A DNA stretch of 56,002 nucleotides from Flavobacteriaceae bacterium (GTDB taxonomy: Bacteria; Bacteroidota; Bacteroidia; Flavobacteriales; Flavobacteriaceae): the NCBI GenBank assembly GCA_028284745.1, contig JANQRC010000013.1:1-56002 (forward strand). Direction: 5' to 3'. Under the pieces are notes generated by a model. The model was not told where the DNA came from and made no database searches. It saw nothing but the letters and a program-made list of their open reading frames with translations. Both the position numbers and the translations under genes were made by a program. Every line of letters begins with the position of its first letter. Position 1 is the stretch's first letter. This document shows positions 27,507-35,217 of this stretch, piece after piece.

Positions 27507-29414
27507 ATGAGCAACGTGATCCCATTTAGTCTGTTTACAGATTTCGACATTGACCTTTTTAAAGCAGGAAAACACTACCGTCTTTACGAGAAAATGGGCT
27601 CTCATCTCGTAGAGGTAGATGGTGAAGAGGGCACTTATTTTGCAGTGTGGGCACCTTCGGCAAAAGCGGTTTCTGTGATCGGGGACTTTAATTATTGGAT
27701 CGAAGGCGAACATTCGCTAAACGTTCGTTGGGACGCTTCTGGTATTTGGGAAGGTTTTATTCCAGCTGCTAAAAAGGGCATGCGCTACAAATACAAGATC
27801 CATTCGCACCACAACGACATCAAGACCGAAAAGGCTGACCCCTACGCATTGCGTGCCGAGCATCCGCCACAGACTGCTTCCATTATCTGGGAACATACCT
27901 ACACCTGGAAAGACAAGAATTGGATGGGCTATCGCAAAGACAAGAATGGTCTGGACAAACCTTACTCAGTGTACGAAGTGCATCTGGGCTCTTGGAAGCG
28001 AAATGTTAAAGAGGACAGGCCATTGACGTACCTAGAGTTGGCAGATGACCTGGTAGCGTATGTCAAGGAAATGAATTTCACCCATGTAGAATTTATGCCG
28101 ATCATGGAATATCCCTATGACCCTTCGTGGGGTTATCAGCTTACGGGTTATTTTGCACCTACATCGCGCTTTGGCACACCAGAAGAATTCATGCAGTTGG
28201 TAGATACCCTACACCAGAACGATATTGGCGTTATCTTGGATTGGGTACCTTCACACTTTCCAGAAGATGCACACGGGCTTGGTTTCTTCGACGGTTCAGA
28301 CCTATACGAACATCCAGATCGTAGAAGAGGTTATCATCCAGACTGGAAGAGTCTGATCTTCAACTACGGAAGAAATGAGGTGCGTTCGTTCTTGATCAGT
28401 AATGCGCTTTTTTGGCTAGACCGTTTCCATGCCGACGGACTGCGAGTAGATGCGGTGGCTTCGATGTTGTATCTAGACTATTCGAGGGGAGATGGCGAAT
28501 GGGAGCCTAACGAGTTTGGGGGTAGAGAAAACCTTGAGGCGATCTCTTTCCTGAGAGAAATGAACGAGGCCGTGTATACCAATTATGAAGGTGTGCAGAC
28601 CATTGCCGAAGAGTCTACTGCGTTTCCAATGGTAACGAAACCGGTGTTTATTGGAGGGCTGGGTTTTGGAATGAAGTGGATGATGGGCTGGATGCACGAT
28701 ACCTTAGAGTATTTCAAGAAAGAACCCATCTACCGACGTCATCATCAGAACGACATCACTTTCAGTATGACCTACGCGTTCACGGAGAACTTCATGCTTC
28801 CATTGAGCCATGATGAAGTGGTGTACGGGAAGAATTCGATCTTGGGGCGAATGCCTGGTGATGAATGGCAACGCTTTGGAAACTTGAGGCTATTGTATAG
28901 TTACATGTACACACACCCAGGAGGGAATCTATTGTTCATGGGGGGTGAATTTGGTCAATATAACGAATGGGATTTTCAACATAGCTTAGACTGGCATTTG
29001 CTGACCTATGGGTATCATAGCGGCATCAAAGATTTGGTGTCAGACCTTAACTTGCTGTATAAAAAGCAGCCCGCTCTGTACGAGAAACAATTTTCAGGTG
29101 AAGGTTTTGAATGGATAGATCACAACGATGCTGAAAACTCGGTCATGTCATACTTACGCAAGGGGCACGACGAAGAGAACGACCTGGTCGTAGTGTGTAA
29201 CATGACTCCTGTAGTTAGAAACAACTATCGCTTGGGATTGCCTAGAAAAGGTGCCTTACAAGAGGCTTTTAACTCTGATGATGAGAGATATGGAGGTAGC
29301 GGCGTTAGCAATGGCACGGTTGCTATTGAAGAAAAAGAGTGGCAATGGCGTGAATTCTCGGCAGAACTTACACTGCCACCACTAGGTGTATTGGTGCTCA
29401 AGATCGATGACTGA
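27507..29414 (+). CDS. glgB: 1,4-alpha-glucan branching enzyme
   Basis: 635 residues. A CBM48 module (FAVWAPSAKAVSVIGDFNYW) is at about 45-130, followed by the GH13 barrel. The nucleophile Asp is in DGLRVDAVASM (about 315), the acid/base Glu in TIAEESTAF (about 367), and LPLSHDEVVYGK holds the third acid. It cuts alpha-1,4 chains and rejoins them as alpha-1,6 branches. It lies 13 bases after the maltokinase gene. The short N-terminus (no extra N1 domain) is typical of the shorter GlgB forms. Confidence 0.95.
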   Translation: MSNVIPFSLFTDFDIDLFKAGKHYRLYEKMGSHLVEVDGEEGTYFAVWAPSAKAVSVIGDFNYWIEGEHSLNVRWDASGIWEGFIPAAKKGMRYKYKIHSHHNDIKTEKADPYALRAEHPPQTASIIWEHTYTWKDKNWMGYRKDKNGLDKPYSVYEVHLGSWKRNVKEDRPLTYLELADDLVAYVKEMNFTHVEFMPIMEYPYDPSWGYQLTGYFAPTSRFGTPEEFMQLVDTLHQNDIGVILDWVPSHFPEDAHGLGFFDGSDLYEHPDRRRGYHPDWKSLIFNYGRNEVRSFLISNALFWLDRFHADGLRVDAVASMLYLDYSRGDGEWEPNEFGGRENLEAISFLREMNEAVYTNYEGVQTIAEESTAFPMVTKPVFIGGLGFGMKWMMGWMHDTLEYFKKEPIYRRHHQNDITFSMTYAFTENFMLPLSHDEVVYGKNSILGRMPGDEWQRFGNLRLLYSYMYTHPGGNLLFMGGEFGQYNEWDFQHSLDWHLLTYGYHSGIKDLVSDLNLLYKKQPALYEKQFSGEGFEWIDHNDAENSVMSYLRKGHDEENDLVVVCNMTPVVRNNYRLGLPRKGALQEAFNSDDERYGGSGVSNGTVAIEEKEWQWREFSAELTLPPLGVLVLKIDD

Positions 29415-29440
29415 TCGTCGTTAATATAGTACTGGGTCTT

Positions 29441-29806
29441 TTAAATTCTATCTAGATCAGATACGGTCCGCTCATTTTCAATATCTCCCGTGTTTAATGT
29501 TGATGCGGGTTCAAAGAGCATCACACTTACTTCTTCGTGGGCATAGGGTTTGTGCGCTACACCTTTAGGGATGATGACAAATTCTCCTGTCTTCAATTCT
29601 AATACCTTGTCTTTCAATTCAATGAATAAGATACCATCGATGACATAAAAGAGTTCGTCTTCTTGTTCGTGTCTGTGCATTATGAACTCTCCTTTGAACT
29701 TGACGATCTTAACAAATTGTCCGTTCAATGCGCCAACGATCTTTGGTGACCAATGCTCGTCTATCAAGCTTAGTTTTTCGGCCAAATTCACCTTCTTGAT
29801 CTCCAT
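29441..29806 (-). CDS. Cupin-domain protein
   Basis: 121 residues, a single cupin barrel. The two motifs are IMHRHEQEDELFYVIDGIL (His, His, Glu as metal ligands) and GEFVIIPKGVAHKPYA (third His). Such small cupins bind a metal and act as isomerases, dioxygenases or sensors; the substrate is unknown. It is convergent with glgB, 26 bases away, and is separated from the photolyase operon upstream by 87 bases with no obvious site. Confidence 0.88.
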   Translation of the reverse strand: MEIKKVNLAEKLSLIDEHWSPKIVGALNGQFVKIVKFKGEFIMHRHEQEDELFYVIDGILFIELKDKVLELKTGEFVIIPKGVAHKPYAHEEVSVMLFEPASTLNTGDIENERTVSDLDRI

Positions 29807-29893
29807 AAATAATGATTTTCAAATGACTGGCCTCAAATTTACGAGAATTTACCAAAAAGCACATCCGGTAGGGCTCTCAGCGCGAGCTTCACA

Positions 29894-31198
29894 CTATGCC
29901 AAGGCTTTTTTGTAAACGTCCAAACACCTTTCACGTGCCATCTTGTGGTCTACCATTGGTTGTGGGTAGGTCAATTCTTGGTAGTCGGGCACCCATTTTG
30001 CAATGTATTGGTGGGCTGGGTCAAACTTCTTGATCTGTGTTGTTGGATTGAAGATACGGAAGTAGGGAGCAGCATCCACGCCACAGCCTGCCACCCATTG
30101 CCAGTTGCCCACATTGCTGGCCATCTCATAATCGTGTAGCTTCTCTGCGAAATAAGCTTCTCCCCATCGCCAGTCGATCAGCAAGTGTTTGCATAAGAAG
30201 CTCCCAGTCAGCATGCGCACGCGGTTGTGCATGAAGCCTGTTTGGTTCAACTGCCGCATGCCTGCATCTACAAGCGGGTAGCCTGTTCTGCCTTCACACC
30301 ACTTTTTAAACTCCTCTTCATTGTTTCGCCACTCGATACGATCATATTTCGGTTTGAAAGCCTTGTTCACCGTATGTGGGAAGTGCCACAATATTTGCAT
30401 AAAGAATTCTCGCCAGATGAGTTCGTTCCAAAAGGTCTCATTCTCTTCAGCCAGGGCTTTTTTCATCATCTTTCTGATGCTTACTGTACCAAAACGAAGA
30501 TGTGGCCCTAATCTTGATGTTTGGTCTTTGGCGGGAAAGTTTCGAGTGGCTTCGTATTCTTGGATCAGCATAGGTGTAGCATCGTACTCTGGCACTTTGA
30601 TACCAGCGCGTTCAAAACCGATATCTGACAACGTAAGGTTCGGTAGATCTTGACCTTGTACAAGCTTTGGCAGATGTGGTGCAATGTCTTGGACCAATAG
30701 CGTTGAATTGCGAAACGTTTCCTTCCACTTTCGCATGTAGGGCGTGTAGACCACATAGGGATTACCATCATCCTTGACCACTTCGGTCTTCTCGAAGACC
30801 ACTTGGTCTTTAAACGTGAAGAGGTCGATCTCATGCCTACTTAGTAGGTCCTCAATCTCTTTGTCTCGCTTCTTGGCATAGGGCTCATAGTCATGGTTGA
30901 TATAGACTGCAGCAATATCATGGTCCTCAACTAGTTGAGCAAATACCTCTTGGGGTGTGCCGCTGAATATGGCCAGCGAACTTCGATGCTCATCTTGAAG
31001 CTCACTTCGCATCTTTTGAAGCGTATCATGAATAAAAGTAGCCCGCGCATCATTCTTTGGAAGCTTCTCAAGGATCTCGGTATCAAAAATGAAGACAGGC
31101 ATCACAGGATAGTTGCCTTTAAGTGCTGCTATTAAACCCGTGTTATCATCCAGACGAAGGTCGCGTCGGAACCAGAAGATGTTGATAGGTTGATCCAT
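29894..31198 (-). CDS. phrB: Deoxyribodipyrimidine photolyase (cryptochrome/photolyase family)
   Basis: 434 residues from ATG 31198, which shares one base with the SDR stop (TGATG). The N-terminal antenna domain starts INIFWFRRDLRLDDN. The C-terminal FAD domain shows SRLGPHLRFGTVSIR, WREFFMQIL, and the strongly conserved run with GMRQLNQTGFMHNRVRM and VGNWQWVAG. These are the class I CPD photolyase landmarks. It splits cyclobutane pyrimidine dimers with blue light. It is the last gene of the SRPBCC-SDR-phr operon, a common light-response group in marine Flavobacteriia. Confidence 0.93.
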   Translation of the reverse strand: MDQPINIFWFRRDLRLDDNTGLIAALKGNYPVMPVFIFDTEILEKLPKNDARATFIHDTLQKMRSELQDEHRSSLAIFSGTPQEVFAQLVEDHDIAAVYINHDYEPYAKKRDKEIEDLLSRHEIDLFTFKDQVVFEKTEVVKDDGNPYVVYTPYMRKWKETFRNSTLLVQDIAPHLPKLVQGQDLPNLTLSDIGFERAGIKVPEYDATPMLIQEYEATRNFPAKDQTSRLGPHLRFGTVSIRKMMKKALAEENETFWNELIWREFFMQILWHFPHTVNKAFKPKYDRIEWRNNEEEFKKWCEGRTGYPLVDAGMRQLNQTGFMHNRVRMLTGSFLCKHLLIDWRWGEAYFAEKLHDYEMASNVGNWQWVAGCGVDAAPYFRIFNPTTQIKKFDPAHQYIAKWVPDYQELTYPQPMVDHKMARERCLDVYKKALA

Positions 31199-31884
31199 CA
31201 ACTCAAATTTAAGGAAGAGAGACCACCGTCAACACCTAACACCTGCCCAGTGATCCAGCTACTATCATCACTTAGGAGGTAAGAGGCAGCTTTTGCAATG
31301 TCATTTGGTTTGCCAACACGCTTCAAGGGGTGGCGTTCACCCATCTTCTCGCGCTTTGCATCGTTATTCAATAATCGTCTGGCAAGTGGTGTATCGACAA
31401 GCGAAGGTGCAATGACATTTACTCGCAATTTCGGTGCATTTTCTGCGGCTAAAGAACGTGCAAACCCTTCGATGGCTCCTTTGGCCGCTGCAACGCTGGT
31501 ATGAAAAGGCATGCCTGTTTGCACTGCTACAGTACTAAAGAGTACGATGCTTCCGCCTACATTCATCTTTGGTAAGATGTGCTTTAGCACGCGAACCATT
31601 CCAAAGAAATTTATGTCCATATCAGCCTTGAAGCTATCTTCAAAGAGCATTCTAAAAGGCTTCAGGTTAATGCTTCCAGGGCAATAGACAAACCCATCTA
31701 GGTCTTCTGGGAGATATGCATCTTCAATGTTGTCATTCAATACATCAAAAGGAATGTGGGTCGTGCCCTTTGGGAGTTGTTCTTGGCTTCTTGAGGCAAT
31801 GAAAACTTTATGGTCGTTTGCATGCAATGCAGCAATGTGGTTGCCAATTCCGTGAGAACCGCCAATGAGTAAGATGTGTTTCAT
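31198..31884 (-). CDS. SDR-fold protein lacking the catalytic tyrosine
   Basis: 228 residues. The nucleotide-binding GGSHGIG is at 8-14, and CPGS and the Ser117 region (FSTVAVQTG) follow. In classical short-chain dehydrogenases the active site is YxxxK; here it reads VAAAK (131-135), so the Tyr is replaced by Val while the Lys remains. The protein may therefore bind NAD(P) without standard oxidoreductase chemistry, or use another residue. It sits between an SRPBCC protein and photolyase, sharing one base with the latter's start, so a role in UV or light stress is inferred. Confidence 0.88.
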   Translation of the reverse strand: MKHILLIGGSHGIGNHIAALHANDHKVFIASRSQEQLPKGTTHIPFDVLNDNIEDAYLPEDLDGFVYCPGSINLKPFRMLFEDSFKADMDINFFGMVRVLKHILPKMNVGGSIVLFSTVAVQTGMPFHTSVAAAKGAIEGFARSLAAENAPKLRVNVIAPSLVDTPLARRLLNNDAKREKMGERHPLKRVGKPNDIAKAASYLLSDDSSWITGQVLGVDGGLSSLNLS

Positions 31885-31885
31885 G

Positions 31886-32380
31886 CTAAATAGACTTCAT
31901 CTGGATGACTTTTATCTGATTTTCGAATTCCCCGAAAAGTGCTATCAATTTCTTCTCTCGATATTCAAAGATCCTTTTTAGCTTGTGCTTGATCACCAAT
32001 GAATGCATGATACGTCCTAGGAAGCCAAAAGGTAGTTTGTAATCTACAATATCCTCCATTTCAACACCACCTTCTATCTCTTTTAAAAAATGTTTATGGT
32101 GCCAGAGTGAGTAGGGGCCAAAACGTTGTTCATCGACAAAGAACTCTTTGTCCTTTACATGGGTGATCTCTGTGACCCATTTCGTTTTTATGCCAGGAAA
32201 AGGTGAGACAGTGTATTGTATGATCTGGCCTGCAAACATAGGCTTATCAGCCCCTGACAGAATTTCGAAACCCATATCGGGAGTTATTTTTTCCAGATTA
32301 CTAGGATTGGATAGGAAGTCCCAAGCTTCTTCAACACTAATGGGAAGTTTCTGCTTGGTGTGCAATTGATAAAGTTTCAT
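31886..32380 (-). CDS. SRPBCC (START-like) ligand-binding protein
   Basis: 164 residues from ATG 32380; a GTG one codon upstream is less likely. The pattern is that of the polyketide-cyclase/SRPBCC fold: VEEAWDFLSNPSNLEKITPD near the N-terminus, then beta strands and a C-terminal amphipathic helix with YREKKLIALFGEF. Such proteins hold a hydrophobic ligand in a deep cavity; the ligand is unknown. It leads the operon with the SDR-like and photolyase genes, one base before the SDR start. An operator-like inverted repeat lies in its promoter. Confidence 0.87.
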   Translation of the reverse strand: MKLYQLHTKQKLPISVEEAWDFLSNPSNLEKITPDMGFEILSGADKPMFAGQIIQYTVSPFPGIKTKWVTEITHVKDKEFFVDEQRFGPYSLWHHKHFLKEIEGGVEMEDIVDYKLPFGFLGRIMHSLVIKHKLKRIFEYREKKLIALFGEFENQIKVIQMKSI

Positions 32381-32393
32381 CACAACTTTTCTT

Positions 32394-32446
32394 CAAAGTT
32401 ACAATGAAATTTGTTTAACGAAAAATATTAATTGTTAAACAAATTT
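32394..32446 (-). promoter_or_regulatory. Promoter with 13-bp perfect inverted repeat upstream of the photolyase operon
   Basis: The -7 box, read on the minus strand, is TAACTTTG (complement of 32394-32401), a full match to TAnnTTTG. Just upstream, AAATTTGTTTAAC (32407-32419) and GTTAAACAAATTT (32434-32446) form a perfect inverted repeat with a 14-base AT-rich spacer. The near arm covers the -33 region, so a dimeric regulator bound there would control the operon. The far arm overlaps the aquaporin stop codon. A MerR/CarH-type light regulator would be a natural candidate but none is in the window. Confidence 0.7.
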
Positions 32447-33104
32447 AACACTCCTCGTTGCAGCACTGATCATCCTTTACCAGTTTACAGCTTACAACGG
32501 CCAATAAGCTACCCATAAAGGGAGCTGTAAGATATAGCCATAAATGTTCAAAGTGACCCGAGACCAAAGCAGGTCCAAGAGATCTCGCCGGGTTCATGGA
32601 GGCTTTGGTGATGGGGCCAGCAAACATGGCCTCTAAAAGAATGACACCACCGATGGCAATACCAGCCATGACGCCAACTTCTTTGCTGCCGGTAGAGACA
32701 TTAATGATGACCACCATTAATATGAACGTTAGTAAAAATTCTAAAATAAAGGCGCGCCAAGCCTCTACGGTAGGTATGGTAGCACCGATGAATTCACTTT
32801 TTGGGAAAAGCATAATGACCAAAGCACTGGCTGCGATGGCAGCCACGGTCTGGATAACGCTATATTTGGGCACTTCCTTCCAAGGAAATTTTTTAGCGTA
32901 CGCAAACCCCAAGGTTACGGCTGGATTGAAATGAGCGCCAGAGATCTCGCCGAAAGCATAGATCATGGCCATGACGATCAATCCCCATGTAACTGCCACG
33001 CCCGGATGTGTAATTCCACCTGTAACCTCATTGATGGCCATGGCCGCTGTTCCGCAGAAGACCATGCAGAAGGTCCCAATGAATTCGGAAATGTATCGTT
33101 TCAT
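32445..33104 (-). CDS. MIP family aquaporin/channel protein
   Basis: 219 residues with six membrane helices and the two half-helix motifs NPA: Asn60 (HFNPAVTLGF) and Asn171 (SMNPARSLGP). The size and motifs are those of an aquaporin; an Arg directly after the second NPA is part of the selectivity filter. Water is the most likely substrate, but glycerol or small metalloid acids cannot be excluded. The C-terminus is unusual, ending KDDQCCNEEC with three Cys. It lies upstream of, and in the same direction as, the photolyase operon, which has its own promoter. Confidence 0.92.
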   Translation of the reverse strand: MKRYISEFIGTFCMVFCGTAAMAINEVTGGITHPGVAVTWGLIVMAMIYAFGEISGAHFNPAVTLGFAYAKKFPWKEVPKYSVIQTVAAIAASALVIMLFPKSEFIGATIPTVEAWRAFILEFLLTFILMVVIINVSTGSKEVGVMAGIAIGGVILLEAMFAGPITKASMNPARSLGPALVSGHFEHLWLYLTAPFMGSLLAVVSCKLVKDDQCCNEEC

Positions 33105-33216
33105 ACTGCATGCAAAAATACTAGTTCTGACGATTTCTATTTTAAGGATTCGTTAACAATGCCCACATTTCAATATGCGTACCTTAGCTGTTCATTAACA
33201 GATAACACTAACTTTC

Positions 33217-34065
33217 ATGAAAAAACTAGCTTTTCTCTCTGTGCTATTCCTAGCTGCCTTGACGCTAAATGCACAGGTGACCACACCGCAACCTAGCCCT
33301 TTCTCTAAAGTAGAACAGAAGGTTGGATTGACAGATGTAACCCTAGAATATTCACGCCCAAGTATGAAGGGAAGAACTATTTTTGGAGACTTGGTTCCCT
33401 ATGGAAGACTTTGGCGTACGGGGGCTAATGCGAATACCAAGATCTCTTTCAGCACCGATGTGACGATCGCAGGAACAGGATTGAAAAAAGGCGAGTATGC
33501 CATTTACACCAAACCAGGTGAAAGCAGCTGGGAGGTCATCCTGTATAGTGATGCTAGCAATTGGGGAACGCCGAGAGAGTGGGATGACAGCAAAGTTGCT
33601 GTAAAGGCTTCCGCAGAAGTCATTAAAATGCCTGTAAAGGTTGAGACGTATACCATGACCTTTGATGACTTGACCAACAATTCTGCCGTCATCGGGATGC
33701 TATGGGAAGACGTATATGTGGGACTTAAGTTTGAAGTGCCTACTGATGCCGCTGTCGAGGAAAGCATTGCTAAAGTAATGGGTGGTCCTGGCGCCGGAGA
33801 CTATTTCTCATCTGCTGTATACTACCTTCAAGAAGGTAAGGACATCGAAAAGGCAAAGATGTGGATAGACAAGGCAGTTGAAATGACCAAAGACAAGCCT
33901 CGCTTTTGGTATTTGCGCCAGCAATCGTTGATTCATGCTAAAGCGGGTAATGCCAAAGGTGCTATTGCGGCTGCCAAACGATCTTTAGAGTTGGCAGAAA
34001 AAGCAGGCAATGCAGACTACGTAAAGATGAACAAGGATTCCCTAAGAGAATGGGGGGCCATGTAG
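33217..34065 (+). CDS. DUF2911 protein with C-terminal TPR-like helices
   Basis: 282 residues. A signal peptide ends near residue 20 (LTLNAQ). The DUF2911 domain covers about 25-180, with the family's VTLEYSRPSMKGRTIFG and YGRLWRTGANANTKI. The last 80 residues contain two helical repeats (AKMWIDKAVEMTKDKPRFWY and GAIAAAKRSLELAEKAG) resembling TPRs. The protein is periplasmic or surface-attached; its function is unknown. It is transcribed alone, divergent from the aquaporin and closed by a terminator. Confidence 0.88.
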   Translation: MKKLAFLSVLFLAALTLNAQVTTPQPSPFSKVEQKVGLTDVTLEYSRPSMKGRTIFGDLVPYGRLWRTGANANTKISFSTDVTIAGTGLKKGEYAIYTKPGESSWEVILYSDASNWGTPREWDDSKVAVKASAEVIKMPVKVETYTMTFDDLTNNSAVIGMLWEDVYVGLKFEVPTDAAVEESIAKVMGGPGAGDYFSSAVYYLQEGKDIEKAKMWIDKAVEMTKDKPRFWYLRQQSLIHAKAGNAKGAIAAAKRSLELAEKAGNADYVKMNKDSLREWGAM

Positions 34066-34095
34066 GTTCAACTTAGAATGAAGAATTACGAATTG

Positions 34096-34118
34096 ACCCG
34101 TCATTGGCGGGTTTTTTT
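34096..34118 (+). terminator. Rho-independent terminator after DUF2911 gene
   Basis: Stem ACCCG with CGGGT around a 7-base loop, followed by seven T residues. Confidence 0.8.
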
Positions 34119-34122
34119 GTTA

Positions 34123-34223
34123 TGTCGTTTCGAAGGAATGCAATGACTGAGAAACCGTTAGGTTCTCAGCAGCGCTAAATCTCTTGAGATTCCTCAATGG
34201 TCATGCTCATGTCGGAATGACAC
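34123..34223. repeat. REP-like palindromic intergenic repeat
   Basis: Between the DUF2911 terminator and the Gfo/Idh stop lie two short hairpins, GAGAAACC/GGTTCTC (34149-34167) and AATCTC/GAGATT (34178-34191), ending in GTCGGAATGACAC (34211-34223). Blocks ending in GTCGGAATGACA, with GAGATTCCTC inside, are frequent extragenic repeats in Flavobacteriia and other Bacteroidota. It is not a tRNA: no cloverleaf can be drawn. Confidence 0.55.
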
Positions 34224-34227
34224 TATG

Positions 34228-35217
34228 CTAATATTCCAATCCAATGATACCTCGAATCTCGTCCAGCAGCTTCATGAGTTTTCTACTGAGGTCGAACGAC
34301 ATCAAAGGGCTTTCGGTATGCCCACTGCGGAGCAATTCGTTGAAGTGTAAAGCCTCAAGATAGTACCCAGTTCCTTTCTTGTCGAAGGATATTATCTGGG
34401 TTTTGGTAGCAGTTTCAATACTTACAGACGAAAACTGATAGAAGTTTGTGTTCATAATGACTTTGGCCTTTTCAAAGTGAAGAATGGCCTGTGTGGGTGT
34501 GGTCTCGCGAAAAGTGCTCTTCAATGTTGCCCTTGCACCAGCGTCATAATCAAATTCAATATCACAGCGTTCATCCACTCCAGTTCTTCCAAACTCTGTA
34601 CTGGCTTTTATCACATCAGGATATCCCAGGGTAGAAAGTGCCAAGAATGCAGGATAGATGCCAATATCCAGCAAACTGCCACCACCAAGTGATTTATTGA
34701 ATAGGCGAGAAGTGGCGTCAAAAGGAACGGCAAAGCCGAAGTCTGCTTCTAGCTTCAAGGGTTTGCCATATTTTTCACTCTCAACAATGTCTAGCACATA
34801 CTGAAAGTTGGGCAAGAAGCGTGTCCAAAGTGCTTCCATGAGCAATGTATTATTTTCCTTGGAAGCAGTGATCATCTTTTCAACCTCGCTCAAATTCATG
34901 GCAAATGGCTTCTCGCAGAGTACCGCTTTTTGATGTTGAAGGCACAACAGGGTGTTCTCACAATGCGAAGCATGGGGTGTAGCAATGTAGATGGCATCCA
35001 CATTGGGGTCTTTGGCTAAAGAGGCATAACTGTCGTGGGCATTTGGCACGTTGTATTGTTGGGCAAATGCTTGCGAGCGTTCCTGTGAACGAGAACCTAC
35101 TGCAATCAACTCAGCACTAGGAATGATGGCAAGGTCATGGGCAAATTCGTGAGCGATCTTCCCCAAGCCTAGAATTCCCCAGCGGATCGTACGATGATCA
35201 GGTGTCTGCTGTGTCAA
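34228..35217 (-). CDS. Gfo/Idh/MocA family oxidoreductase, TTG start
   Basis: 329 residues. The N-terminal Rossmann domain starts IRWGILGLGKIAHEFA, and the catalytic-site motif is VLCEKPFAMN (Glu-Lys-Pro), both standard for NAD(P)-dependent sugar dehydrogenases. The C-terminal half is the family's beta-sheet domain with GGGSLLDIGIYPAFLAL. The start is TTG at 35217, lying 20 bases inside the symporter gene; no ATG precedes the conserved domain. As last gene of the PIG-L/peptide/symporter operon it probably oxidises an imported sugar or sugar derivative. Confidence 0.88.
   Translation of the reverse strand: MTQQTPDHRTIRWGILGLGKIAHEFAHDLAIIPSAELIAVGSRSQERSQAFAQQYNVPNAHDSYASLAKDPNVDAIYIATPHASHCENTLLCLQHQKAVLCEKPFAMNLSEVEKMITASKENNTLLMEALWTRFLPNFQYVLDIVESEKYGKPLKLEADFGFAVPFDATSRLFNKSLGGGSLLDIGIYPAFLALSTLGYPDVIKASTEFGRTGVDERCDIEFDYDAGARATLKSTFRETTPTQAILHFEKAKVIMNTNFYQFSSVSIETATKTQIISFDKKGTGYYLEALHFNELLRSGHTESPLMSFDLSRKLMKLLDEIRGIIGLEY

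Noticed and set aside
34123..34223. tRNA or small structured RNA
   Set aside because: Hairpins are short and do not form a cloverleaf; the block fits known extragenic repeats better.
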